In this document: one piece after another, positions 36,786-45,755 of the stretch
How positions within the stretch are numbered: the stretch's first letter is position 1
Layout: each line of letters begins with the position of its first letter
Assembly: GCF_000382305.1 (NCBI RefSeq)
Contig: NZ_KB908024.1
Coordinates: 100,460-164,459, forward strand
Length of the DNA stretch: 64,000 nucleotides
From: Vitreoscilla stercoraria DSM 513
GTDB lineage: Bacteria; Pseudomonadota; Gammaproteobacteria; Burkholderiales; Neisseriaceae
Direction: 5' to 3'
The notes under the pieces: generated by a model
What the model was told of the DNA's origin: nothing
Database searches by the model: none
What the model saw: only the letters and a program-made list of their open reading frames with translations
Program-made: the position numbers and the translations under genes

Positions 36786-38087
36786 TTAAGCTTTAACAAC
36801 TTTGTTAGATTGTGCAGAGAATTTACCGCGAGTATCTATAATTAATTGTGCATGGGTTTCTAATAACTCATAGTCGAATTTATCATGCTCAGTAGTTAAA
36901 ATAACGCAATCATAAGAGGCAATATTTTCAGCAGTTAATTCGATACTGTCTAATTCAAAATTGTGTTCGCGCATTTTTGGGAAGCTAGGAACATGAGGGT
37001 CGCTGTAATCGACTTTGACGCCTAAATCGCGTAATTTTTCCATGACAAAAACCGATGGGCTTTCACGCATGTCATCTACGTTTTTCTTGTAGGCAATACC
37101 TAATACCAAAACACGACTACCTTTTAATGATTTTTCGCGATCATTCAAAGCCAAGGCTGTTTTATTAACAACATAATCTGGCATGCTAGAGTTGATTTCA
37201 CCTGCTAACTCAATAAAGCGCGTGTTAACACCAAACTCACGGGCTTTCCAAGTTAAGTAAAATGGATCGATAGGAATGCAGTGACCACCAATACCAGGGC
37301 CAGGATAATAGGCTACGAAGCCGAATGGTTTGGTTTTGGCAGCATCAATCACTTCGTAAATGTCTACACCCATTTTATCGGCCACAATCTTCATTTCATT
37401 GGCCAAACCAATATTCACTGCACGATGGATGTTTTCTAACAATTTGGTCATTTCAGCGGCTTTGGTCGAGCTCACTGGTACCACTTGGTCGATGGCTGCA
37501 CTATACAAAGCAATACCCACTTGTAAGCAAGCATCAGTATGACCACCGACTACTTTAGGAATGGTGCGGGTTTCAAAATTAGGATTGCCCGGATCTTCGC
37601 GCTCTGGTGAATATACCAAGAAGAAGTTTTCACCCACTTTTAAGCCGCTTGCTTCTACGCGTGGCAATAATTCTTCTTCAGTTGTACCAGGGTAAGTCGT
37701 ACTTTCCAAAGACAGTAATTGACCTGCACGCAAGTAAGGTTTCACAGCATCGGTCGTATCAATCACATAGCTAATATCAGGTTCACGGTATTGGTTCAGC
37801 GGTGTTGGTACACACAGAATGATAGAGTCACATTCAGCAATACGAGAAAAATCGGTAGTGGCCTCAAATAAAGTTTGAGCGTCCTGAATTTTTTTAGAAT
37901 CAATGTGTTCGATGTAGCTTTTGCCTGAATTTAAGGCAGTCACTTTAGATGCGTCGATGTCAAAGCCAACTACCTTGAAGCCTACTTGAGTATAGCGCAA
38001 CATTAAAGGTAAGCCGACATAACCTAAACCAACAATACCGATAACAGCTTCTTTGTTTTGGTAGCGTTGAATTGCTTGTTCAAACAT
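36786..38087 (-). CDS. wbpA: UDP-N-acetyl-D-glucosamine 6-dehydrogenase (WbpA type)
   Basis: A 433-residue UDP-sugar dehydrogenase that oxidises C6 of UDP-GlcNAc to the uronic acid with two [11 protein letters not shown] (20-27) binds NAD; the catalytic Cys270 is in [16 protein letters not shown]. Length and sequence of the C-terminal domain ([19 protein letters not shown]) agree with WbpA. It begins the four-step route to UDP-GlcNAc(3NAc)A. No WbpI-type 2-epimerase is seen in the window, so the gluco form is the likely product. Confidence 0.92.
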   Translation of the reverse strand: MFEQAIQRYQNKEAVIGIVGLGYVGLPLMLRYTQVGFKVVGFDIDASKVTALNSGKSYIEHIDSKKIQDAQTLFEATTDFSRIAECDSIILCVPTPLNQYREPDISYVIDTTDAVKPYLRAGQLLSLESTTYPGTTEEELLPRVEASGLKVGENFFLVYSPEREDPGNPNFETRTIPKVVGGHTDACLQVGIALYSAAIDQVVPVSSTKAAEMTKLLENIHRAVNIGLANEMKIVADKMGVDIYEVIDAAKTKPFGFVAYYPGPGIGGHCIPIDPFYLTWKAREFGVNTRFIELAGEINSSMPDYVVNKTALALNDREKSLKGSRVLVLGIAYKKNVDDMRESPSVFVMEKLRDLGVKVDYSDPHVPSFPKMREHNFELDSIELTAENIASYDCVILTTEHDKFDYELLETHAQLIIDTRGKFSAQSNKVVKA

Positions 38088-38112
38088 ATTGAATATTTCC
38101 CTAAATTGAATG

Positions 38113-38976
38113 TTAATTTACTTCATTAATAATAGTTTGGATGATGGAATGAATTTGTTGTTGTAACTGTCTACGTGCTTCTTGCTCAGTTACTGACTGT
38201 ATTGAGGCTAGGGCGGAATAATTTGGGCGTACCCAATCTCGCGATGTGGCTTCTGTCAGTTGTACTTGGTAAGGAGAGCTAGGCATCGTGTACTGAGACA
38301 GTTCTTCTGCAATCATTTGAGCCAGTTGTAATCTTGTAATCACCACATTACCACTGTAATGAATGATTTTTTGAGACAATGGCGATTGAATTTGCTGGAG
38401 AATAAACTTGGCTAATTCATATGCATTGGTTGGTGTACCAGTCGTATTTTCGGTAATTTGTACGGTCTGTTCACTTAACAGTTTGTTAATGACAGTAGGA
38501 ATAAAATTGTTACTGTATTGGCTAAAAACCCAAGAAGTACGAATAATCGTCACATTGTCGCACAGAGAGAGTGCCAGCGTTTCACCTGCTAATTTAGATT
38601 GACCATAAGTATTGCTTGGATTAGGTGCATCTAAATGGGTATAGGGCTGGTTGGCCTTGCCATCAAATACATAATCTGTGGATAAATGTATTAAGCGACA
38701 ACCAATTTTTTGAGCAGCTTGCGCTAAGTTGGCAACACCGACAGCGTTGACTTTAAATGCTAAAGCGGATTCATTCTCTGCTTGATTGACATTGGTATAA
38801 GCCGCTGTATTGACAATCACATGAGGTTGAAAGCCTTCTACCATAGCGTTGACTGTAGCTAGATTGGTAATGTCTAAGGTTTTGGAATCGGTAAAAATGA
38901 CTTCTAAGTTATCCGGTGTGCAATCACGCAAACACTGACCTAATTGTCCTCTTGCTCCTGTAATCAAGACACGCAT
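38113..38976 (-). CDS. rfbD: dTDP-4-dehydrorhamnose reductase
   Basis: Start ATG at 38976 (287 residues, [14 protein letters not shown]) fits the family; a longer frame to 39051 overlaps rfbC and adds unrelated residues. The NADPH loop [15 protein letters not shown] and the YGQSKLAGE Tyr/Lys pair are present. It performs the last step to dTDP-L-rhamnose. It overlaps rfbC by 13 bases. The gene order rfbB-rfbA-rfbC-rfbD is intact. Confidence 0.92.
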   Translation of the reverse strand: MRVLITGARGQLGQCLRDCTPDNLEVIFTDSKTLDITNLATVNAMVEGFQPHVIVNTAAYTNVNQAENESALAFKVNAVGVANLAQAAQKIGCRLIHLSTDYVFDGKANQPYTHLDAPNPSNTYGQSKLAGETLALSLCDNVTIIRTSWVFSQYSNNFIPTVINKLLSEQTVQITENTTGTPTNAYELAKFILQQIQSPLSQKIIHYSGNVVITRLQLAQMIAEELSQYTMPSSPYQVQLTEATSRDWVRPNYSALASIQSVTEQEARRQLQQQIHSIIQTIINEVN

Positions 38977-39518
38977 GTTACAAATTCCTTTAATGACATT
39001 CCTAATAAGTCTTTTTCTGACATCACTGGCGCTTGATTGAAGAGTGGCCAATCTATGTCTAAGTCATTATCATCCCATAAAATACTCAATTGGTCATTAG
39101 GAGCATAATAATTAGTGCAATGGTACAATATTGTGGTGTTTTCTGCCAAGCTTAAAAAGCCATGGGCAAAGCCTGGTGGAATCCATAGTTGTTGGCTTTT
39201 TTCTGAATCTAAAACAACGGCTTGCCATTGTTTGAAATGAGCAGACTGAGGGCGAATATCTACAAAAACATCATAAATTTTACCTTGCAAGACTTGAATG
39301 AGTTTGCCTTGAGGATGGTTTATTTGAGTATGTAAACCACGTAAAACATTTTGTTTTGATTGAGAAATATTGCTTTGCACAAATACAGGTTCTGGCATAT
39401 TGAATAAACTTGCATATTGTTGTTGATGTTGTGATTCGCTGAACCAACCACGTTCATCTTGATAACGAGGGATATCTATTAAATGCACACAGCCAAAAAA
39501 GGTTTGGGTAATTTTCAT
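38964..39518 (-). CDS. rfbC: dTDP-4-dehydrorhamnose 3,5-epimerase
   Basis: A 184-residue cupin enzyme. The motif NISQSKQNVLRGLHTQ contains catalytic His63; family members usually read LHYQ, so Tyr is Thr here. KIYDVFVDIRPQSAHFKQW and WIPPGFAHGFLSL complete the signature. It epimerises the 4-keto sugar in dTDP-rhamnose synthesis. It overlaps rfbA by four bases. Confidence 0.93.
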   Translation of the reverse strand: MKITQTFFGCVHLIDIPRYQDERGWFSESQHQQQYASLFNMPEPVFVQSNISQSKQNVLRGLHTQINHPQGKLIQVLQGKIYDVFVDIRPQSAHFKQWQAVVLDSEKSQQLWIPPGFAHGFLSLAENTTILYHCTNYYAPNDQLSILWDDNDLDIDWPLFNQAPVMSEKDLLGMSLKEFVTCVS

Positions 39519-40387
39519 GGTAATTGCTCTAAAAACTGTTGTACATATACATCATATGCCGATTGTGACTGATTAGAGTTGTGCTGCAAGATGGTTTGTT
39601 TACTGCACCAACCTTGACGCAAGGCAAGCTCTTCTAAACAGGCAATTTTGAGACCTTGCATTTTTTCAATGGTATGAATACACGAGCCTGCATCGAGTAA
39701 ACTTTCCGCAGTACCTGCATCTAGCCATGCAAAACCTCGACCCAATGGTGTGTGTTGTAAACGCTGTTGCTGACGGTATTGTTCTAATACATCCATAATT
39801 TCCAATTCGCCCCGTTGAGAAGGGTGGGTATTGGCGGCAAATTGACTCACTTGTGCATCAAACAAATACAAACCAGTAATAGCAGAATTGGAAATCCATT
39901 CGCTAGGCTTTTCATACAACCCAATAATGTTATCGTTTTCATCAAAACAAGCCACGCCAAAGCGTTGAGGATTGTTGACTTGTTGGGTGAAAATGGTAGC
40001 GCCATTGAGATTACTGATGGCGTGGTGAAGCTTTTGTCCAAAGCTTTCACCAAAGAAAATATTGTCACCCAAAATCAAACAAACATCATCGCCTTGTAAC
40101 CATTCTTGTGTGATTAAAAATGCTTCTGGAATGCCTTTGGCTTCTTCCTGTACAAAATAGGTGATGTGTAACCCTAAGCGGCTGCCATCACCAAACATGC
40201 GTTGGAATAAATGTTGGTCTTCAGGATTGCTAATTAAAGCAATATCTTGAATGCCACCCAACATCAATACTGATAATGGGTAGTAAATCATTGGTTTATC
40301 ATAAACGGGTAGCAAGTGTTTGTTCACTGCAAGCGTCATCGGATTCAAGCGGCTGCCTTTGCCGCCTGCGAGCACAATACCTTTCAT
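39515..40387 (-). CDS. rfbA: Glucose-1-phosphate thymidylyltransferase
   Basis: A 290-residue nucleotidyltransferase that makes dTDP-glucose. The loop LAGGKGSRLNPMT (residues 6-18; the usual form is GGSGTRL) and KPMIYYPLSVLMLGGI, CLILGDNIFFG and GRGFAWLDAGT are clear. Start ATG at 40387 lies 15 bases after rfbB. Confidence 0.94.
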   Translation of the reverse strand: MKGIVLAGGKGSRLNPMTLAVNKHLLPVYDKPMIYYPLSVLMLGGIQDIALISNPEDQHLFQRMFGDGSRLGLHITYFVQEEAKGIPEAFLITQEWLQGDDVCLILGDNIFFGESFGQKLHHAISNLNGATIFTQQVNNPQRFGVACFDENDNIIGLYEKPSEWISNSAITGLYLFDAQVSQFAANTHPSQRGELEIMDVLEQYRQQQRLQHTPLGRGFAWLDAGTAESLLDAGSCIHTIEKMQGLKIACLEELALRQGWCSKQTILQHNSNQSQSAYDVYVQQFLEQLP

Positions 40388-40402
40388 GCGCAGACTCCCA
40401 AC

Positions 40403-41410
40403 TTATGGATGGATGTTTAAAGGGGTATGTAAAGCTTGATGAACCGTCGCAGCCAAGCCCTGTTGCAATGAAGTTTGGGTATGCCAATTTAATTGCTGTT
40501 GAATTTTGCTCGCATCCAAAGCATAACAACGATCGTGCCCTAAGCGGTCGTTGACAAATTCAATTGGTGTTTGGTTTACAGGACGCTGTAATTGGGTCTG
40601 CACTTCGATGTATAAAGCTTCAAGCAAGTGTAAATTGGAGATAGGGCGGCCTGCCGCAACCACATAGCTTTGATTGGGTTTGGCTTGTGTTAGCATCAAC
40701 CATAAAGCGTGTGCATGGTCTTCAACATATAACCAATCCCGTTTTTGTAAGCCATCGCCATAAACAGGAATGGTTTGCCCATTTTTAATCCGTTCTATGG
40801 CCAATGGAATCAATTTTTCAGGAAATTGGTCTGGACCGTAATTGTTGGTGCAATAACTTATCAAAGTGGGCAAGCCAAAAGTACGTTGGTATGCTTGCAC
40901 ATAATGGTCAGCTGCTGCTTTGCTTGCAGAATAAGGGCTGCTAGGCTTGTATGGGCTGGTTTCTGTGGCAAGATAACCATTGTCATCTGCATCACCAAAG
41001 ACTTCATCTGTCGACACTTGTAAATATCGAAAAGCGGCCTGTAAATTTGGCGCTAAGCGTTGCCAATATTTTAAGGTCGCTTGTAATAAGGATAAAGTGC
41101 CTTGAGTATTGTTGTGTAAAAATACTTGGGGGGCATCAATGGAGCGATCGACATGGCTTTCAGCAGCCAAATGCATGACCGCCCATGGTTGGTGTTGTTG
41201 TAAAATTTCGCTGATGGCAGTCGTATCGCATACATCGGTTTGATAAAAGTGTATTTGCGCTAAGGGCAAGACATCGCTTAAGCGGCCTAAGTGACCAGCA
41301 TAACTGAGTTTGTCGATGATTATGATGTCATCTTGGCTGTGTTGCGTTAAAAAGCGCACCAAGTGTGCGCCAATGAAGCCTGCTCCGCCTGTCACCACAA
41401 TGCTGCTCAT
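40403..41410 (-). CDS. rfbB: dTDP-glucose 4,6-dehydratase
   Basis: A 335-residue extended SDR with TGGAGFIG at 7-14, STDEVFGD (catalytic Asp-Glu of RmlB) and PYSASKAAADHYV with the Tyr/Lys pair. It converts dTDP-glucose to the 4-keto-6-deoxy sugar. Its ATG overlaps the stop of ribD (ATGA), so rhamnose synthesis seems translationally coupled to a riboflavin gene. An exact DUS copy (inverted, 40576-40586) and a GCGGCCTGTAA variant (41034-41044) are embedded. Confidence 0.95.
   Translation of the reverse strand: MSSIVVTGGAGFIGAHLVRFLTQHSQDDIIIIDKLSYAGHLGRLSDVLPLAQIHFYQTDVCDTTAISEILQQHQPWAVMHLAAESHVDRSIDAPQVFLHNNTQGTLSLLQATLKYWQRLAPNLQAAFRYLQVSTDEVFGDADDNGYLATETSPYKPSSPYSASKAAADHYVQAYQRTFGLPTLISYCTNNYGPDQFPEKLIPLAIERIKNGQTIPVYGDGLQKRDWLYVEDHAHALWLMLTQAKPNQSYVVAAGRPISNLHLLEALYIEVQTQLQRPVNQTPIEFVNDRLGHDRCYALDASKIQQQLNWHTQTSLQQGLAATVHQALHTPLNIHP
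40576..40586 (-). repeat. DUS-like repeat inside rfbB, exact
   Basis: TTACAGGACGC on the plus strand, within coding sequence. Confidence 0.75.
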
Positions 41411-42525
41411 ATCAAAATTTCTCCTTGCTCACCGACGTGTTGGCTATGGCGTAAATGCCATTTGATATCTTCTCCAATTGGGGTAACCGTATGGGTTTTC
41501 CAGACTGAATGCTGCTGTAAAACATCGGCTTGGACATTGAAATCAAACAATCCTTTGGCATTGTGTCCTAAGATTTTAGGTGCTTGGTATAAAATCAATT
41601 CATCTACTAAGTTTTGCTGCAAAAAAGCACTGCTTAGAGTCATACCCGCTTCTACCCAAACTTCATTGATTCCTTTTTCTGCCAATTGTTCTAAGACTTC
41701 AAATAAATTTTCACCTTGCCAACATAAGCTAGTGACGCCTAAATCTTCATATGCTTGAGTATTGTTTTCAGGACGGGTAAATAAAATGGTGGGAGCAACT
41801 TCGGTATTGAAAATCTGCGCATGGCTAGGGCTTTTGAGTTGTCTGTCCAATACGACACGCACAGGCGGTTTAATCATGATTTGATTGCGTACCGTCAATT
41901 GTGGATTGTCCAAAATCACCGTACCACTGCCTGTGATGATGGCATTGCTTTGTGCGCGCAAGTGTTGTACATCTTCTCGTGCTTTGGAGCCTGTAATCCA
42001 CTGGCTCTGGCCATTTGCTAAAGCGGTTTTTCCATCTAAACTGGCTGCCAATTTGAGTGTGACAAACGGGCGTTTGCGCTGAATGCGTGATAAAAAACCA
42101 CGATTAAGCGCGGCAGCTTCGATGGCCAATAATCCCGCTTGGGCTTGAATGCCAGCGTCCTGTAAACGTTGTAAGCCTTGACCTGCTACTTGTGGGTTTG
42201 GGTCGACCATTGCGCACACCACTCGTGCGACGCCTGCTTGTATTAAAGCATTGGCGCAAGGTGGCGTTTTGCCGGTGTGGCTACACGGTTCTAAAGTCAC
42301 ATAAGCTGTGGCACCTTGAGCCAAATGCGCAGCTTGTCGCAACGCATGGACTTCTGCATGCGGTGCCCCTGCAATCACATGAAAACCTTCACCGACAATA
42401 TGCTGGCCTTGGGTAATCACGCAACCAACTTTAGGATTAGGACTGGTAGTATTGCCCACGCTGCCCGCCAAATACAGCGCACGCTGCATCATGGCGGTAT
42501 CAAAATCAGAAAAGCTCATAGACAT
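41407..42525 (-). CDS. ribD: Bifunctional riboflavin biosynthesis deaminase/reductase RibD
   Basis: A 372-residue enzyme with an N-terminal cytidine-deaminase-like domain (zinc ligands His56-Ala-Glu58, Cys81 and Cys90 in PCSHTGKTPPC) and a C-terminal reductase (FVTLKLAASLDGKTA, VWVEAGMTLSSAFLQQNLVDELILY). It carries out two steps from GTP-derived pyrimidine to ribitylaminouracil. It lies downstream of nrdR, as is common, but with a lipoprotein gene between them. An exact DUS copy (42155-42165) is inside. Confidence 0.95.
   Translation of the reverse strand: MSMSFSDFDTAMMQRALYLAGSVGNTTSPNPKVGCVITQGQHIVGEGFHVIAGAPHAEVHALRQAAHLAQGATAYVTLEPCSHTGKTPPCANALIQAGVARVVCAMVDPNPQVAGQGLQRLQDAGIQAQAGLLAIEAAALNRGFLSRIQRKRPFVTLKLAASLDGKTALANGQSQWITGSKAREDVQHLRAQSNAIITGSGTVILDNPQLTVRNQIMIKPPVRVVLDRQLKSPSHAQIFNTEVAPTILFTRPENNTQAYEDLGVTSLCWQGENLFEVLEQLAEKGINEVWVEAGMTLSSAFLQQNLVDELILYQAPKILGHNAKGLFDFNVQADVLQQHSVWKTHTVTPIGEDIKWHLRHSQHVGEQGEILI
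42155..42165 (+). repeat. DUS-like repeat inside ribD, exact
   Basis: GCGTCCTGTAA within coding sequence on the antisense side. Confidence 0.75.
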
Positions 42526-43100
42526 TATTGAACGCTGATATTTTGAATGGCGCTGGCCAAAGCTTCAGGATTTTGTGTAGTACTGATGGCACAAACAGAG
42601 TAAATGTTTTGTTGGTGTACAGCTTGGCAAGCTTGGTTAATGGTATTTTCGCCAACGGTTTCACTAAATTGATATGCCAATTTATTGTTTTGAACCGAGC
42701 CTACCACCACTTGTTGCAGTTTGGCATCGGCTTTAACGGAGTCGCTCAATTTGGCCAAATACGTATTGGCATCTGCTTTGGCTGCGCCTAAATCTGCTGC
42801 ATAAATCAAAACATCATTGCTGGTGTCGTTTTGTAATAACAATAATTGCTCAGTAGGAATGTCGCTGATTAACTGATTTGCTTGGGCCAATTGGTCGGTA
42901 AATTGACCTGTGGTTTCAAGGCTTAATTTGCCATTGGCCGAGGTCAATTTTTGGACAGCTGCGGTTGCAGTTGGCGCGGTGGCAGATGCAGTTGGTGTTG
43001 CTGCTGGGATGTCACCGACAGAAGATTGTGTCTGTTGATTACAAGCTGCCAACATAACCAAACTCAAAGCGCTGATGCCTAAGGCGTGAAGGTATTTCAT
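42525..43100 (-). CDS. Hypothetical lipoprotein, 191 residues
   Basis: The signal sequence ends in lipobox LAAC with lipidated Cys20. An Ala/Thr/Pro linker (about 33-52) follows, then a compact domain of about 135 residues with two Cys (QACQAVHQQNIYSVCA) that could pair. I do not recognise the domain. It overlaps ribD by one base and lies 21 bases after nrdR, so it is part of that operon. Confidence 0.72.
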   Translation of the reverse strand: MKYLHALGISALSLVMLAACNQQTQSSVGDIPAATPTASATAPTATAAVQKLTSANGKLSLETTGQFTDQLAQANQLISDIPTEQLLLLQNDTSNDVLIYAADLGAAKADANTYLAKLSDSVKADAKLQQVVVGSVQNNKLAYQFSETVGENTINQACQAVHQQNIYSVCAISTTQNPEALASAIQNISVQ

Positions 43101-43121
43101 TGTTTTCCTTTTAATGAATGC

Positions 43122-43592
43122 TCAATCATTGTGATGGGGTTTCGGCTGTGTCAGTCTGGCAATGGTTTGCGTAAATTCTGACACATCGTTAAAGCTGCGA
43201 TAAACCGAAGCGAAACGTACGAACGCTACTTCATCCATTTGGCTCAATTGGTTCATGACCAATTCGCCCACTTGTTGGCTGGTGATATCACGCTCGCCAT
43301 ATTGTTGGATGGTTTGCTTAATGGCCAAAATGGCTTCTTCGATTTGGTCTTGGTTGATGGGTCTTTTATGCAAAGCACGGGTCATGCTTGTGCGCAATTT
43401 GGTTTCATCAAAAACAACACGTTCGCCTCGTGCTTTGATGACTTGTGGCATGCGAATTTCTGCGGTTTCGTATGTGTTGAAACGGCGATCACATGCATTG
43501 CAACGACGACGACGGCGAACGCTGTGGTTGTCATTGACCAAACGAGAATCGATCACTTGCGTTTCCAAATGATGGCAATAAGGGCAGCGCAT
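43122..43592 (-). CDS. nrdR: Transcriptional repressor NrdR
   Basis: A 156-residue regulator of ribonucleotide reductase genes. A zinc ribbon is formed by Cys3/Cys6 and Cys31/Cys34 with the RRRRRC basic stretch between, followed by an ATP-cone domain (PQVIKARGERVVFDETKLRTSMTRALHKRPI). Length is exactly that of typical NrdR. No NrdR boxes or nrd genes were noticed in this window. Confidence 0.96.
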   Translation of the reverse strand: MRCPYCHHLETQVIDSRLVNDNHSVRRRRRCNACDRRFNTYETAEIRMPQVIKARGERVVFDETKLRTSMTRALHKRPINQDQIEEAILAIKQTIQQYGERDITSQQVGELVMNQLSQMDEVAFVRFASVYRSFNDVSEFTQTIARLTQPKPHHND

Positions 43593-43598
43593 TTAAAA

Positions 43599-43609
43599 GC
43601 GTCCTGTAA
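43599..43609 (+). repeat. Solitary DUS-like repeat upstream of nrdR, exact
   Basis: GCGTCCTGTAA in the 25-base gap between nrdR and the phosphodiesterase-like gene. Confidence 0.75.
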
Positions 43610-43617
43610 GCAAGGGT

Positions 43618-44697
43618 TCAATCATATTTGGTTTTCGTCACTTCTTGAATGGGTTGGGCTTCGGCAATGGTTTCATTGGCATCAGCATGGTCTTGTTCAT
43701 CAGCGGTTAATTCAGGTTGTAACAGCTCTGCTTTGGGATGATACTGAAATTTAGCATAAACTGGAAAGTGGTCGGAACCCACATTGCTTAAAAGCTGTAA
43801 ATTTTTAATGAAAAAATCATTGCTCACGAACATGTGGTCTAGTGGCCAGCGCAAAAACCAATATTGGGCATGAAAGGTGTTGTAAAGCCCTCGTCCTACC
43901 CGTGGATCTAAGAGACCGCTTATTTTTTGAAACAAGCGGGTGGTGTGCGACCACGCCACATCGTTTAAATCGCCAAACACAATCACAGTTTCATCGGTTT
44001 GATCGATTTCTTTGCCCGCTAACAATAATTCGGCATCACGTGGCGTAGACACATCACTTTCGCCCGGAGCAGGCGGCTCGGGATGCAAACAATAAATCTT
44101 CATGCTTTCGCCCGAGCGCAAAACCACTTTAGAAACAATAGAAGGAATGTCTTCTTTGACCCAATAGCGTATCTCGGTATCAGACAATTCTAAGTGGCTA
44201 TACAAATGCATGCCGTATAAATTATCCAAAGGCACTTTGACGGTATAAGGATAGTCTTTTTCCAAAACTTGTAATTGTTGCTCCCACCATAAATCGCTTT
44301 CTAGCGTTAACAATAAATCGGGCTGATATTGTTGTACCAGTGCAATGACTTTGTCTGCTTGGTGGTTGGGTGTTAAGACATTCACATTTAAAATGGAAAT
44401 CGTGCGCTCATCATCAGGACTCAAATCCGACAAAACTTGTTTAGGATGCCAAGGGCTATAAGCGCTGATTTTGTAAATTTGGTAAAGCAAACACAAGACA
44501 TTAGCGGCCTGTAAAATGTGAATGATGATGCTTTGTTGTTGGAAAAACCAACTGATCAATAAGATGAAGCAACTTAAAAAGGCAATTTGCAAACGTGGAA
44601 AGTCAAACATGCGCACAGTCCAATGGCTGTTGCGAGATAAAGGCAAAACAGTCGCAATAATAGGTACGAGCAGCAATAATCCGAGCAGCCAATTCAT
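43618..44697 (-). CDS. Membrane-anchored endonuclease/exonuclease/phosphatase family protein
   Basis: 359 residues. About three hydrophobic helices (1-75) are followed by an EEP domain: SILNVNVLTPNHQADKVIALVQQYQPDLLLTLE (metal-binding Glu), VIVFGDLNDVAWSHTTRLFQ (Asn/Asp) and LDHMFVSNDFF plus GSDHFPVYA (Asp-His pair). The active site looks complete. Members of this group cleave phosphodiesters of nucleic acids, lipids or inositol; the substrate is unknown. Its C-terminal tail is acidic and low in complexity. Confidence 0.83.
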   Translation of the reverse strand: MNWLLGLLLLVPIIATVLPLSRNSHWTVRMFDFPRLQIAFLSCFILLISWFFQQQSIIIHILQAANVLCLLYQIYKISAYSPWHPKQVLSDLSPDDERTISILNVNVLTPNHQADKVIALVQQYQPDLLLTLESDLWWEQQLQVLEKDYPYTVKVPLDNLYGMHLYSHLELSDTEIRYWVKEDIPSIVSKVVLRSGESMKIYCLHPEPPAPGESDVSTPRDAELLLAGKEIDQTDETVIVFGDLNDVAWSHTTRLFQKISGLLDPRVGRGLYNTFHAQYWFLRWPLDHMFVSNDFFIKNLQLLSNVGSDHFPVYAKFQYHPKAELLQPELTADEQDHADANETIAEAQPIQEVTKTKYD

Positions 44698-44741
44698 GAC
44701 ATTCCTTTAATATTGAAGCAGTCATCCATCATAGATATGAT

Positions 44742-45608
44742 TTAGGGTTTGTTGCTAGAAGATGAGCAACCTGCAGCGCCAACACTGCGAGCAATTTTAA
44801 GTCCTTCTTCGATATTTAAGTATTGTTTCGGTTCGGGTGCATCGCTGTAAATGACTTTGCCTTCTCGAAAACAAACCAATTCATTGACTGCCAATTGTTG
44901 CCATTTTTCATTGGTGGTTAATGGCAAAGTGGCAATCACTGCCACGCGATCGTTGGGCGTGGTGACGGCTGAGAAATCAATATTGATGTCATCATCTAAC
45001 AATACCGCTTCACCAAATGGCGCTTGGCGCACAATGTAATGCAACAAAGTGGTGGCGTGCGCAAACATCATGTCGCCATTGGACATTAAAAAATTAAACA
45101 AGCCATAGTTGCGGATGTCTTTGACTAAAACATTGATATGGGCAGTCAGAGTTTGCTCGTCAGGTTTGGTATCAAAGGTTTGGCGCAATTGTTCCAAAAT
45201 ATGGCAAAAGGCTTTTTCAGAGTCGGTATTGCCTACAGGACGGTAATATTGTCCTACGGCAGGATGAAAACCTCGCAAATTGCCATTGTGGGCAAAAACC
45301 CAATATTCGCCCCACAATTCACGCATGAATGGATGGGTATTGGCCAAAGCGGTTTCGCCTTGTGTGGCTTTGCGAATGTGGGCGATGACGTTTTCAGATT
45401 TAATTTGGTAAGTTTTGATCAAATCGGCAACAGGTGAAGAGGCACTCGGTGCATCATCATGGTAAAGACGCACGCCTTTGCCTTCAAAAAAGGCAATGCC
45501 AAAACCATCGGCATGGCTATCGGTTAAACCACCGCGCAAACGGAAGCCTTCAAACGAAAAAACGATGTCTGTGGGCGTGTTACAATTCATTCCGAGTAAT
45601 TGACACAT
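44742..45608 (-). CDS. Class II glutamine amidotransferase (YafJ type)
   Basis: A 288-residue N-terminal-nucleophile enzyme. Cys2 of MCQLLGMN is the expected nucleophile, with HADGFGIAFFEG, VIAHIRKATQG and FAHNGNLRGF forming the glutamine pocket. No synthase domain is attached, as in E. coli YafJ, so the ammonia acceptor is unknown. It is divergent from hslO. Confidence 0.88.
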   Translation of the reverse strand: MCQLLGMNCNTPTDIVFSFEGFRLRGGLTDSHADGFGIAFFEGKGVRLYHDDAPSASSPVADLIKTYQIKSENVIAHIRKATQGETALANTHPFMRELWGEYWVFAHNGNLRGFHPAVGQYYRPVGNTDSEKAFCHILEQLRQTFDTKPDEQTLTAHINVLVKDIRNYGLFNFLMSNGDMMFAHATTLLHYIVRQAPFGEAVLLDDDINIDFSAVTTPNDRVAVIATLPLTTNEKWQQLAVNELVCFREGKVIYSDAPEPKQYLNIEEGLKIARSVGAAGCSSSSNKP

Positions 45609-45706
45609 GCGGTTTCCTTAGGGTGGTGATGGGTTGGAGCAAGGGTATATGGCTGATTATAACAATGGCTGTGCGCCTGTCCAAATCTTGGCACTTGAAG
45701 TTGGTC

Positions 45707-45717
45707 TTACAGGCCGC
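45707..45717 (-). repeat. DUS variant (GCGGCCTGTAA) upstream of hslO
   Basis: TTACAGGCCGC on the plus strand in the intergenic region 39 bases before the hslO start. Confidence 0.6.
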
Positions 45718-45755
45718 ATCTTATGAGCAGTTAATGATGAATTGAGGAAGTAAAC

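Noticed and set aside
36786..38087. UDP-glucose 6-dehydrogenase (Ugd)
   Set aside because: Same superfamily, but the sequence pattern and adjacency to wbpB, wbpD and wbpE favour the UDP-GlcNAc-specific WbpA.
43239..43754. 171-residue plus-strand ORF opposite nrdR
   Set aside because: nrdR is unmistakable on the other strand; this frame shows no family features.
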